Position numbers and translations under genes: made by a program | In this document: positions 43,730 to 51,517 of the stretch, piece by piece | Numbering within the stretch: position 1 is the first letter of the stretch | Layout of the letters: the number at the start of each line of letters is the position of its first letter | The notes under the pieces: generated by a model | Database searches by the model: none | Seen by the model: only the letters and a program-made list of their open reading frames with translations | Told to the model about the DNA's origin: nothing | DNA from: Reichenbachiella agariperforans | GTDB lineage: Bacteria > Bacteroidota > Bacteroidia > Cytophagales > Cyclobacteriaceae | NCBI RefSeq assembly: GCF_900142205.1 | Contig: NZ_FRAA01000003.1 | Span: 372,001 to 436,000, forward strand | DNA: 64,000 nt | Reading direction: 5' to 3'

Positions 43730-43967
43730 GCCCTACAACATGGTGTAGGCACGAATGCCCTTGCGAGCATACCAAGACAATGCCATAACATGCTCCGCCG
43801 ATTCACTCGGAAAGCAGTAGAATACCGTGGAATGGTCATTCGTAGGCCGATAAGCGCCTGATGAAACTGATCGACTAGACTAGCTTTGGCGGTTTGGGGT
43901 GTATCGGCTACTTTAGAGCCTTAGTCAAGCCGTGAGGGCACATCGTCCTACACAGGCGTTACCCAGC
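43730..43967 (+). other. attC-like site 2
   Basis: Left core TACAAC (43734-43739), left arm GTGTAGG (43743-43749), CGA and TGCCC (43752-43760); mirrored by GGGCA (43936-43940), TCG (43943-43945), CCTACAC (43947-43953), spacer AGGC and right core GTTACC (43958-43963). The spacers (three and four bases) and the AGGC before GTT are the same as in site 1 although the arms differ completely. Length about 230 bases, on the long side for attC. Confidence 0.6.
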
Positions 43968-43983
43968 ATAGACTGCAACTCCC

Positions 43984-44364
43984 ATGAGACTCTACACGAA
44001 CTGCATCAACTGTAAATCCGAAATTAACTTCCGAACAAGTGCATCAGATAGGTTTGTCCTGGCGAAGAGACGAGGCGAACGAATCAAATTGAATTGCGAA
44101 TCTTGCGGATCAACCAAGAAATATCATGTGAACAACTTGAAAGCTGAGGAAAGCAGAATAGTTGGAATCATCTCAGTGCTCATTTTCCTCGGTGGAACAA
44201 CTGCATTGTTAATTTACCTCTGGCCTTACATTTTTCAAATAGCTTCCGTTTATGCGATTTCTGGAGCAGTCGGAATCCTAACGGTTCCATTTTTGGTATA
44301 TCAGGCGATCAACTCTGGACAGGCGAACAAGGTGAAGTACTTTAACACCAAGAGATACGGCTAA
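43984..44364 (+). CDS. Zinc-ribbon membrane protein, cassette 3
   Basis: 126 residues. Two Cys pairs (CINC at 7-10 and CESC at 39-42) form a zinc-ribbon-like N-terminus, followed by two hydrophobic helices (about 61-80 and 90-108). Not a named family to me. It begins 17 bases after core GTTACCCAGC; the partner core after the gene is less clear (ACTGGATAAC at 44374-44383 matches the expected complement at eight of ten). Confidence 0.65.
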   Translation: MRLYTNCINCKSEINFRTSASDRFVLAKRRGERIKLNCESCGSTKKYHVNNLKAEESRIVGIISVLIFLGGTTALLIYLWPYIFQIASVYAISGAVGILTVPFLVYQAINSGQANKVKYFNTKRYG

Positions 44365-44392
44365 CTCCAACGAACTGGATAACGGAAATGAA

Positions 44393-44545
44393 CCCCGCTC
44401 TTTTAAGTCTTAGCGCGAAGCAAGACTTGAAAGCATCTATACAGGGCAAGTCTCCAGACTTGCTTAATCCTAATTGGCGATCTTCATTGGCTCAATAACC
44501 ATCAGGGTATCAAATCAGAAATCAGCAGAGGATTTATTTCACCAC
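44393..44545 (+). repeat. Dispersed repeat, copy B (truncated)
   Basis: Matches the first part of copy C, from ccccgctcttttaag to the GGATCAAATCAGAAATCAGCAG region, with an internal deletion of about 20 bases near 44497. It begins nine bases after the possible left core of cassette 3, so it may have interrupted that attC-like site. From 44546 to 44763 no gene is seen. Confidence 0.75.
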
Positions 44546-44763
44546 ATTTGCAGTCGTAGAATGGGTAGATGTTTTTACCCGACGGCAGTATGCGGAAGAA
44601 AAGGCTTGGTGGAAGTTTGTTTTTTATAGGTCTACAAGCTGGGCTTGGCTGCTGTAAAACACTAAAAATAATAAGATAAAAAAATAACACTGTTTCATTG
44701 TTGGCAGGTCTTGGTTTACCTAGTTTAAGCATTGTATTTTTTATTACCCCAACCCAAATAGCT

Positions 44764-45363
44764 ATGAGAAATCATTTCCTATTGCTTACTTCAATCATAG
44801 TCTTTAACGCTTGTCATCAGGAAGAGCCCATAGTACCAAACTACATGCTAGAGCTATTCGACAATCAGAGTTGCTCGGATGAAAAAATATCATTCGTAAA
44901 GTTAACATTCCCTGATAGTGTACTTTATATATCTGACACTATGAATCAAATCAAACTATATGAGGAATATGGTTTACGAGGAGTAGGTGCGGGGCTGAGT
45001 GAGTATAAACTATCAGGAGATAATATAGAAAAAATAACCACATACCAATTTCAGTTGTTGAGTCAGTCAGAAGAAAATGAGCTATCAAAGCTTATCAAGC
45101 CCGGATCCTATTTAATCAGTGAAAACATTCCAAATGGAGGATTGGGATCTAAGTTTACCATTATTATTAATGGATCCTCAGAATGGCTAGTTTACTATGG
45201 CGATGTTAATTCTAATTTTTTTCATATTTATGGGGCGCATGGCAATGATTTTGAGATGCATGTTTGTGGTGCTTTTGATTTATTGCTTACCACTGAAACA
45301 TTATCAGCCCCTGTTCCAGTATTGGGTGAGTTCGAACTGACCTTTCGAGACTCTTTCCTCTAG
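44764..45363 (+). CDS. Hypothetical lipoprotein between repeat copies
   Basis: 199 residues from ATG 44764 (MRNHFLLLTSIIVFNACHQEE), lipobox FNAC with Cys17; an earlier in-frame start at 44698 lacks a proper signal. The mature part is beta-rich (SSEWLVYYGDVNSNFFHIYG, GEFELTFRDSFL) and unrecognised. Very AT-rich. Its stop is 49 bases before repeat copy C, and copy B lies 218 bases upstream, so the gene is isolated within the repeats. Confidence 0.7.
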   Translation: MRNHFLLLTSIIVFNACHQEEPIVPNYMLELFDNQSCSDEKISFVKLTFPDSVLYISDTMNQIKLYEEYGLRGVGAGLSEYKLSGDNIEKITTYQFQLLSQSEENELSKLIKPGSYLISENIPNGGLGSKFTIIINGSSEWLVYYGDVNSNFFHIYGAHGNDFEMHVCGAFDLLLTTETLSAPVPVLGEFELTFRDSFL

Positions 45364-45412
45364 AGCTATTCGACATTATTGCTTACTTGTCAGCCTCTCA
45401 GATCGTAGGATT

Positions 45413-45935
45413 CCCCGCTCTTTTAAGCCTTAGCGCAAAGCGAGACTTGAAAGCATGTATACAGGACAAGTCTCCAGACTTGCCTAGTTCTAATTGGCGA
45501 TCTTCATTGGCTCAATACCCAGCCATAACCACGCGTTCATCAGGGGATCAAATCAGAAACCAGCAGGGGGTTATTCATCACTCAAAAACCTTCAAAAAAG
45601 GCTTTTGAGCAGGCTTTATGCGCTTTGGACAAAAGCTAAGCTTACCTGAGCCTGAAGGTAAGCTTACCAGAGCCCCAACCTAAGCTTACTACAGGGTGGA
45701 ACAAAGCTTACCTTGACCCTGAGGTAAGGCAACATGGGAGCCGAACTAAGCTTAGGTTGGACAGGTCAGGTCTCATCCCCCTCCCAACCCAAAATATAGC
45801 ACCCACCTCATAGCGTTTTGTGATATTCGAAGGGATTTGCCTGTAGCCTTGGGAAATATCGACAGAAAATACTAGTTTGGTCTCACCAAGTCGATCAGCA
45901 GTCGGCTTCCCGCAGCATCATTCGAGAAGAGAAAA
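45413..45935 (+). repeat. Dispersed 523-bp repeat, copy C (full length)
   Basis: Starts ccccgctcttttaag and ends gagaagagaaaa, directly joined to copy D. The middle third carries the array of TAAGCTTA-type palindromes at 22-base steps (units separated by CCTGAGCCTGAAGG, CCAGAGCCCCAACC, CTACAGGGTGGAAC and so on). It is inverted relative to copy A at 17.3 kb, about 28 kb away. No transposase and no clear terminal inverted repeat. Confidence 0.88.
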
Positions 45936-46313
45936 CCCCGCTCTTTTACGTCTTAGCGCAAAGCGAAACTTGAAAGTCTATATTACAGGGCAAGTCTTCA
46001 GACTTGTTTAGTCTTATTTAGCGATCTTCATTGGCTCAATATCCAGCCATAACCATGCGTTCATCAGGGGATCAAATCAGAAATCAGCAGGGGGTTATTC
46101 ATCACTCAAAAACCTTCAAAACAAGCTTTTGAGCAGGCTTTATGCACTTTGGATAAAAGCTAAGCTTACCTGAGTCTGAAGGTAAGCTTACCAGAGCCCC
46201 AACCTAAGCTTACTACAGGGTGGAACTAAGCTTACCTTGACCCTGAGGTAAGGCAACATGGGAGCCGAACTAAGCTTAGGTTGGAGAGATCAGGTCTCAC
46301 CCCCCCTCCCAAC
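45936..46313 (+). repeat. Dispersed repeat, copy D (3' truncated, tandem with C)
   Basis: Begins at the same first base as copy C and follows it without a gap, so the unit is 523 bases. It matches to CACCCCCCCTCCCAAC and then diverges at about 46313, losing the last third. The TAAGCTTA array is intact. The rest of the gap to the rhodanese gene (46314-46475) shows only a 28-codon ORF of doubtful meaning at 46344. Confidence 0.85.
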
Positions 46314-46475
46314 GCTCTTTTTTTTTCACCATAATAAAAAGCTGATGAAGAAAGACTACAAAAAGATACCTTTTCAGAGAAAGCTACACGACCATGATCG
46401 TCCACACCAGCAAGCATTTATCAGACACTAACCTGTCTGACGACCTCAATACTCCTTAATCGAATGGTTCAGGAC

Positions 46476-46508
46476 AAAAAAAATAGCACCCAGAAATCTA
46501 GGTGCTAT
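46476..46508 (-). terminator. Terminator of the persulfide dioxygenase-rhodanese operon
   Basis: ATAGCACC (46483-46490) pairs with GGTGCTAT (46501-46508); the A-run on the left is the U-tract on the minus strand. It lies 41 bases after the rhodanese gene stop. Confidence 0.8.
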
Positions 46509-46548
46509 CTAACGCTTATCCTTTTCTATCAAAGGAGACGCTGAGGCA

Positions 46549-46863
46549 TTACTCTTCGAGATCGCCAGTCCATGCCATCACACCACCTTCTAGATTGTAT
46601 AGCTCTCCGGTGAATCCCATGCCTTCCATGAGGCCACAGGCCTGCCCACTGCGGTTGCCACTGCGGCAGTAGATGTAGTAGTTTTTGGCTTTGTCTAGCT
46701 TCTCTACTTCCTTAGGAAATTCTGGATTGAAAAAGTCCAACAAGATCGCATCTTTGATATAGCCCGAATCCCATTCCTGCTGCGTTCTTACGTCCAACAA
46801 GACAGCATTGTCATCAGCGGCCAATTTCTCAGCAAATTCTTCTTCATCAATATTTTCGTACAT
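46549..46863 (-). CDS. Single-domain rhodanese-like protein
   Basis: 104 residues, one rhodanese domain, with active-site loop CRSGNRSGQA starting at Cys66 and DVRTQQEWDSGYI near the N-terminus. A six-residue active loop fits sulfur transfer (thiosulfate or persulfide). It follows the MBL/rhodanese gene by 22 bases and is probably co-transcribed for sulfide/persulfide handling. Confidence 0.92.
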   Translation of the reverse strand: MYENIDEEEFAEKLAADDNAVLLDVRTQQEWDSGYIKDAILLDFFNPEFPKEVEKLDKAKNYYIYCRSGNRSGQACGLMEGMGFTGELYNLEGGVMAWTGDLEE

Positions 46864-46885
46864 GGTAAATAACTTTTGATTGATC

Positions 46886-48295
46886 CTACTTTAATGTCGA
46901 AGGGCAAACATAATCTGACTTTTTGATTCCTGTCTCCTGTATGGCTTTAAATCCACCTGCCACGTCTGCGATATTGTGAAAACCACGTGATTTGAGAATC
47001 GAGCTGGCGATGACAGACCGATAGCCACTCGCACAGTGGATGTAGTATTTTTCGTTCTTGTCCAGTTCGTCCATATTGTCATTGATGAAATCCAATGGAA
47101 AAAACAAAGCCCCATCGACATGTTCAGAACTGTACTCTCCAGGCTTGCGCACATCCATCACAGTCATGGACTCGCTAGCCATGCGCTGTCCTAGCTCCTC
47201 AGCAGTGACCGATTCGATACTGTCGGTATCCTTACCCGCTTGTTTCCAAGCCGTCATTCCTCCCTTGAGGTATCCGAGCGTATTGTCATACCCTACGCGG
47301 GAAAGCCTGGTGAGGACTTCCTCTTCACGCCCCTCATCAGCCACCAATACGATCGGTTGTTTCAAGTCCGTAATCAAAGCACCTACCCATGGCGCAAAAC
47401 TCCCATCGATCCCGATGAATATAGCATTAGGAATGTGTGACGCCACAAAATCCGTCTTGCTACGCGTATCCAACACCAATGCACCTTCGTGGTTGGCCAT
47501 CGCTTCGAAAACATCTACATCCAAGGCTACATTTCCTTTGGCCATTACCTCATCGATGCTGTCATAGCCTGACTTATTCATCATGGCATTCTTGGCAAAG
47601 TACTGTGGAGGAGGCAAAATCCCAGAAGTCACCTCTTTGATGAACTCCTCGCGCGTCATGTCTGCTCTGAGTGCGTAGTTTACTTCCTTCTGGTTGCCCA
47701 GCGTATCCCACGTCTCCTTGGACATGTTCTTGCCACAGGCCGACCCAGCACCATGCGCTGGATAGACTATCACCTCGTCTGGCAAAGTCATGATTTTGTC
47801 TCTCAAACTATCAAACAAATGGCTCGCCAAATCCTCTCGCGTCAAATCCGTCTTCACCGCTAGATCAGGTCGTCCGACATCCCCGATAAACAAAGTGTCC
47901 CCCGAGAATATCGCATGCTCCCTACCCGACTCGTCGTAGAGCAAATAGGTGCTGCTCTCCATCGTGTGCCCTGGGGTATGCAGGAGTTTGATCCTAACAT
48001 CTCCAAGCTCAAAAACCTCACCATCCGTACCGATGTGACTCTCAAAAGCCGTCTCTGCATTCGGACCATAGACGATCTGCCCACCAGTCTTCTGAGCAAG
48101 ATCCACATGCCCAGACACGAAATCTGCATGAAAGTGTGTTTCGAAAATATATTTGATGGTAGCACCGTCTTCTTTCGCCTTAGCGATGTACGAGTCCACT
48201 TCACGCAGCGGATCAATGATGGCTGCCTCTCCCTTGCTCTCGATGTAGTACGCTCCCTGCGCCAAACACCCAGTATATATCTGTTCTATCTTCAT
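46886..48295 (-). CDS. Persulfide dioxygenase-rhodanese fusion (CstB/ETHE1-like)
   Basis: 469 residues. N-terminal metallo-beta-lactamase fold with THFHADFVSGH (His54, His56, Asp58), HTPGHT, SGDTLFIGDVGRPDL and YPAHGAGSACGK, all ETHE1-type. First rhodanese domain (about 255-350) has ADEGREEE where the active Cys would be and is probably inactive. Second rhodanese domain (about 365-460) has an active loop CASGYRS with Cys421. This architecture matches CstB-type enzymes that oxidise persulfides and make thiosulfate. A promoter with a Crp/Fnr-like palindrome lies upstream. Confidence 0.93.
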   Translation of the reverse strand: MKIEQIYTGCLAQGAYYIESKGEAAIIDPLREVDSYIAKAKEDGATIKYIFETHFHADFVSGHVDLAQKTGGQIVYGPNAETAFESHIGTDGEVFELGDVRIKLLHTPGHTMESSTYLLYDESGREHAIFSGDTLFIGDVGRPDLAVKTDLTREDLASHLFDSLRDKIMTLPDEVIVYPAHGAGSACGKNMSKETWDTLGNQKEVNYALRADMTREEFIKEVTSGILPPPQYFAKNAMMNKSGYDSIDEVMAKGNVALDVDVFEAMANHEGALVLDTRSKTDFVASHIPNAIFIGIDGSFAPWVGALITDLKQPIVLVADEGREEEVLTRLSRVGYDNTLGYLKGGMTAWKQAGKDTDSIESVTAEELGQRMASESMTVMDVRKPGEYSSEHVDGALFFPLDFINDNMDELDKNEKYYIHCASGYRSVIASSILKSRGFHNIADVAGGFKAIQETGIKKSDYVCPSTLK

Positions 48296-48334
48296 GAGTC
48301 AATGTTTTTAAAGTTCTTCATTTAAACTATACAA

Positions 48335-48342
48335 CAAATGTA
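48335..48342 (-). promoter_or_regulatory. -7 element of the persulfide dioxygenase operon
   Basis: Reads TACATTTG on the minus strand, an exact TAnnTTTG match, 40 bases before the ATG. The predicted transcription start is near 48329. Confidence 0.6.
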
Positions 48343-48362
48343 CGGCTCTGATCATCTTGGGA

Positions 48363-48380
48363 TTGTAACAATAGTTACAA
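48363..48380. promoter_or_regulatory. Crp/Fnr-type palindrome upstream of the persulfide dioxygenase operon
   Basis: TTGTAAC-AATA-GTTACAA is a perfect seven-plus-seven inverted repeat with a four-base centre, the layout of Crp/Fnr-superfamily operators. Its centre is about 42 bases before the predicted start, the class II activator position. Between 48381 and 48565 nothing else is seen. Confidence 0.55.
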
Positions 48381-48565
48381 GTACAGAAAATTAACAAAGA
48401 AGAGGGACTTAAACGACTATATACAGAAAGCACTACAGATTAAGTGGAGAATAAAATCTCTACATTAACGAATCAAGACCTTAGATCGCTAGACACTAGA
48501 AATTGGGCAGAAAAGGTTTCTTTTTTTGATCTAGATACTAAAATCTAAATACCAGCATCTAACTA

Positions 48566-49585
48566 CTAGCCTAAAAACTCCTTCATCAGGACGTTGATCT
48601 TACCGAATTCGGTCAGGAAACCATCGTGTCCATAGAGGGATTTGATTTCACGGTAAGTGACCTTAGGGATGTGTGAGGCGATCCACTCTTGTTCATCGCA
48701 GGCGAATAGGATATCAGAGTCTATAGAAATCTGGAGCACCTCCGCTTGGATCAGTTGCAGTGCCGCCTCTACCCCGCCGCGATCACGGCCGATATCATGC
48801 GAGTCCATTCCCTTGGTCATCGACCAAAGGAGATAGCCTTGAAACTTGCGATCAATCAGCTTCTTGCCCTGGTACCTCATATAAGAGTCTGCCCGAAAAC
48901 CATCCATCTTGGATATCTCGTCAGCTTGGGTCTGATTAAAGATCGTGTGGTTGCGATAAGACAACATCCCAATGGCACGCGCCGCAGCGACTCCATGTTC
49001 ACCCGCACGCATGTCATGGTCTCTCCAAGTCGGATCAGCCTCTATGGCAATGCGTTGCGCACTGTGTACGGCCAGTCTCCATGGCGACTCCTTCGGCCCA
49101 GTCACTACTAGGATCAGTTTTTCGAAAAACTCTGGTTCTTGTACCGCCCATTCGTAGGCCTGAAAACCACCCATCGAACCACCGAGCCCAATGGCTACTT
49201 TTTTGATTCCGAGATGATCCCTCAGCAACTGGTGCGCAGCGATCATGTCACGTATCGTGTACATCGGAAAATCCGAATAATATGGTGCACCCGTCTCTGG
49301 GTTGATGGTCAGCGGACTAGAGGTCCCATAGGGTGAACCGAGGATGTTGGCACATACAATGAAATACTTCTGAGGACTGAGGGCTGATTCGTCCGTGAGG
49401 ATATCGCCCCACCAATCCGCCAAATTAGAATTGGCAGTAAGCGCATGAAATACCCAGACCACATTGTCCTTGGCCTCATTGAGTTCACCCCACGTATGGT
49501 AGGCAATCTCCAAAGCAGGCAACTCCCCTCCCCGCTCTAGCGGAAAGGTTTTTTCAATCTTCAGTATTTGTGGCTTGTCACTCAT
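48566..49585 (-). CDS. metX: Homoserine O-acetyltransferase
   Basis: 339 residues from ATG 49585 (MSDKPQILKIEKTFPLERG). Alpha/beta hydrolase fold, nucleophile Ser137 in GLGGSMGGFQAYEW, ANILGSPYGTSSP oxyanion region, and catalytic Asp/His in LFACDEQEW and SLYGHDGFL. It acetylates homoserine for direct sulfhydrylation. An upstream ATG at 49603 lies inside the predicted -7 element and is therefore rejected. Divergent from the sulfhydrylase gene. Confidence 0.93.
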   Translation of the reverse strand: MSDKPQILKIEKTFPLERGGELPALEIAYHTWGELNEAKDNVVWVFHALTANSNLADWWGDILTDESALSPQKYFIVCANILGSPYGTSSPLTINPETGAPYYSDFPMYTIRDMIAAHQLLRDHLGIKKVAIGLGGSMGGFQAYEWAVQEPEFFEKLILVVTGPKESPWRLAVHSAQRIAIEADPTWRDHDMRAGEHGVAAARAIGMLSYRNHTIFNQTQADEISKMDGFRADSYMRYQGKKLIDRKFQGYLLWSMTKGMDSHDIGRDRGGVEAALQLIQAEVLQISIDSDILFACDEQEWIASHIPKVTYREIKSLYGHDGFLTEFGKINVLMKEFLG

Positions 49586-49600
49586 AAATTTACGCGACCG

Positions 49601-49608
49601 CAAACCTA
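49601..49608 (-). promoter_or_regulatory. metX -7 element (decides start)
   Basis: Minus strand TAGGTTTG, exact TAnnTTTG. Transcription would start near 49595, after the ATG at 49603, so translation must use the ATG at 49585. On the other strand CATATTTG (49664-49671, one mismatch) may serve metZ. Confidence 0.5.
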
Positions 49609-49716
49609 AGTAAATGTATGATAATAGTCATCGCTCTTCCTTCAATTTCAGGGAAGAAAAAGCCATATTTGCACCTTGCTCAAAACAGGGCAATTCGTCA
49701 ATTGATTAGATAGAAG

Positions 49717-50898
49717 ATGAGTAAAGTCAATAAGCATTTCGAAACAGAAGCCATTAGGACACAGATAGAAACAACTCCAGAAAAGGAGCACTCTACGCCG
49801 ATGTACTTGACGTCAAGCTTTTTGTTTGACGATGTGGAAGAAATGCGTGCGACTTTTGCCAACGAAATCGATCGCAATACCTACAGCCGATTTACCAACC
49901 CCAACACCAGCGAACTCATCGATAAGATGTGCAAGTTGGAAAAAGCAGAGGCGGGATTCGCTACAGCTACTGGGATGTCGGCGATCTTCACCACCTTCAT
50001 GACGATATTGTCAGCGGGTGATCACATGCTCTCCGTCCGATCGATCTTCGGCTCGACGCATACGATTTTCAGCAAGTTTCTGCCCAAGTACAACATCAGC
50101 AGTGACTATGTCGACCTCAACGACACCAGTAGCTGGGACGCAGCTGTCAAACCTAACTCTAAGTTGCTATACCTAGAGACACCTACTAATCCTGGGATTG
50201 AATTGATCGACCTAGATTTTGCGAGCGCGTTTTGCAAAAAGCATGATCTAATATTGATCGTAGACAATTGTTTTGCTACACCATATATTCAGCGTCCAAT
50301 CGAGTTTGGGGCAGATTTGGTCATCCACTCTGCCACCAAGTACATCGATGGTCAAGGTCGCGTGATGGGTGGCATGGTACTCGGTCGCAAAGACTTGATC
50401 GCAGACATTTTTACTTTTTCGAGAAGTACCGGACCTTCCTTGTCTCCTTTCAACGCATGGATTCTATCCAAGAGCTTGGAAACCCTCGCCGTACGTATGG
50501 ATCGACACAGCGAAAACGCGCTCAAACTGGCTGAATATCTAGAAGCACATCCGCAGGTAGAATGGGTACGTTATCCTTTCCTTCCTTCACATCCGCAGCA
50601 TGAAATTGCCAAAAAACAGATGAGTACGGGCGGCGGTATGGTTTCGTTTGGAATCAAAGGAGGCTTAGAAGCAGGCAAGACTTTCTTGGAAGGTGTAGAG
50701 ATGTGCTCGCTCAGTGCCAATCTCGGTGACACGCGTACCATCGTAACGCACCCTGCCTCGACGACTCATGCCAAACTCACCGATGAAGAGCGTGAAGCAA
50801 CCGGCATCACCGCCAACTTGATTCGTCTCTCCGTAGGGTTAGAACACATCGAAGACATCCAAGCGGACCTAGACATTGCTTTCGCAAAGTGTAAGTAA
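49717..50898 (+). CDS. metZ: O-acyl-homoserine sulfhydrylase (MetZ-like, Cys/Met metabolism PLP enzyme)
   Basis: 393 residues. PLP lysine Lys208 in IHSATKYIDGQGRVMGG, YSRFTNPNTSELIDKM phosphate-binding block, and the C-terminal SLGDT-type motif SANLGDTRTIVTHPASTTHAKL. It most resembles O-succinyl/O-acetyl-homoserine sulfhydrylases rather than cystathionine synthases. With divergent metX the likely substrate is O-acetylhomoserine, giving homocysteine from sulfide. Its closeness to the persulfide-oxidising operon may link sulfide supply and removal (inference). Confidence 0.88.
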   Translation: MSKVNKHFETEAIRTQIETTPEKEHSTPMYLTSSFLFDDVEEMRATFANEIDRNTYSRFTNPNTSELIDKMCKLEKAEAGFATATGMSAIFTTFMTILSAGDHMLSVRSIFGSTHTIFSKFLPKYNISSDYVDLNDTSSWDAAVKPNSKLLYLETPTNPGIELIDLDFASAFCKKHDLILIVDNCFATPYIQRPIEFGADLVIHSATKYIDGQGRVMGGMVLGRKDLIADIFTFSRSTGPSLSPFNAWILSKSLETLAVRMDRHSENALKLAEYLEAHPQVEWVRYPFLPSHPQHEIAKKQMSTGGGMVSFGIKGGLEAGKTFLEGVEMCSLSANLGDTRTIVTHPASTTHAKLTDEEREATGITANLIRLSVGLEHIEDIQADLDIAFAKCK

Positions 50899-51003
50899 AC
50901 CTCATAAGTACTATTTAACAATATTGATTTTTGATCATCCATTTGTTTTTCCGATTCAAAAAAGCCTTATTGTATTCTTTATTAGGACTTTAAATCATGT
51001 CTC

Positions 51004-51210
51004 ATGAAAATCACACTTGACATACAGGACAATAGGTTTGACACCTTTATGGATTTAATTCAGACCTTAGATTACGTATCTATCAACGAAGAAAAACCTG
51101 TTCCCGAATGGCAACAACAAGAAGTTTCTAAGCGCCTAGAACTTGTCAATAGTGGAGAAATGAAAACGAGGAGTTGGGACAGTGCAAAAAAGGATTTGTT
51201 TAAAAAATAG
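51004..51210 (+). CDS. Antitoxin of ParE/RelE-type toxin-antitoxin pair
   Basis: 68 residues: N-terminal MKITLDIQDNRFDTFMDLIQTLDYVSI may be the dimer/DNA-binding part, and a charged C-terminal tail (WQQQEVSKRLELVNSGEMKTRSWDSAKKDLFKK) is typical of addiction-module antitoxins that wrap the toxin. Its stop is five bases before the toxin start. Identification rests on size, composition and position. Confidence 0.8.
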   Translation: MKITLDIQDNRFDTFMDLIQTLDYVSINEEKPVPEWQQQEVSKRLELVNSGEMKTRSWDSAKKDLFKK

Positions 51211-51215
51211 GCAGC

Positions 51216-51515
51216 ATGGCGTACGCTGTAGAAATCACAAAGGCTGCTGAAGAAGATATTCGTGATGCCTATTTATTCTACACCGAACAAAACAACGGGT
51301 TAGGACATGCCTTTGAAATTAGACTCCAACAAGCCGTAGATAACATCCATACATTTCCGTTCAAATCACAAACCCGATTCGAGCAAACCCGAATCATCTA
51401 CCTGAAGAAATTCCCCTACGGTGTTCATTTTCGAATCGACAAGAGTAATTCTACGATACTAATCGTAGCTGTATTTCACACCTCCAGAGATTCTGATCTT
51501 TGGACAACCCGCTAG
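51216..51515 (+). CDS. ParE/RelE superfamily toxin
   Basis: 99 residues with the family pattern: VEITKAAEEDIRDAYLFYTEQN, then IHTFPFKSQTRFEQTRIIYLKKFPYGVHFRID and IVAVFHTSRDSDLW. The conserved FPY-x-hydrophobic-x-F/Y strand and the terminal H-x-RxP-like HTSRD are seen. It may be a gyrase inhibitor (ParE) or an mRNA interferase (RelE); the sequence does not decide. It ends three bases before the convergent desaturase gene. Confidence 0.87.
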   Translation: MAYAVEITKAAEEDIRDAYLFYTEQNNGLGHAFEIRLQQAVDNIHTFPFKSQTRFEQTRIIYLKKFPYGVHFRIDKSNSTILIVAVFHTSRDSDLWTTR

Positions 51516-51517
51516 CG

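Noticed and set aside
42120-44400. Classical mobile integron (IntI, attI, resistance cassettes)
   Set aside because: No integrase, attI or resistance gene is visible and the cores depart from GTTRRRY. Only a cassette-like cluster can be supported.
46344-46430. 28-codon ORF after repeat D (MKKDYKKIPFQRKLHDHDRP...)
   Set aside because: No known partner or family; possibly a gene remnant, but unsupported.
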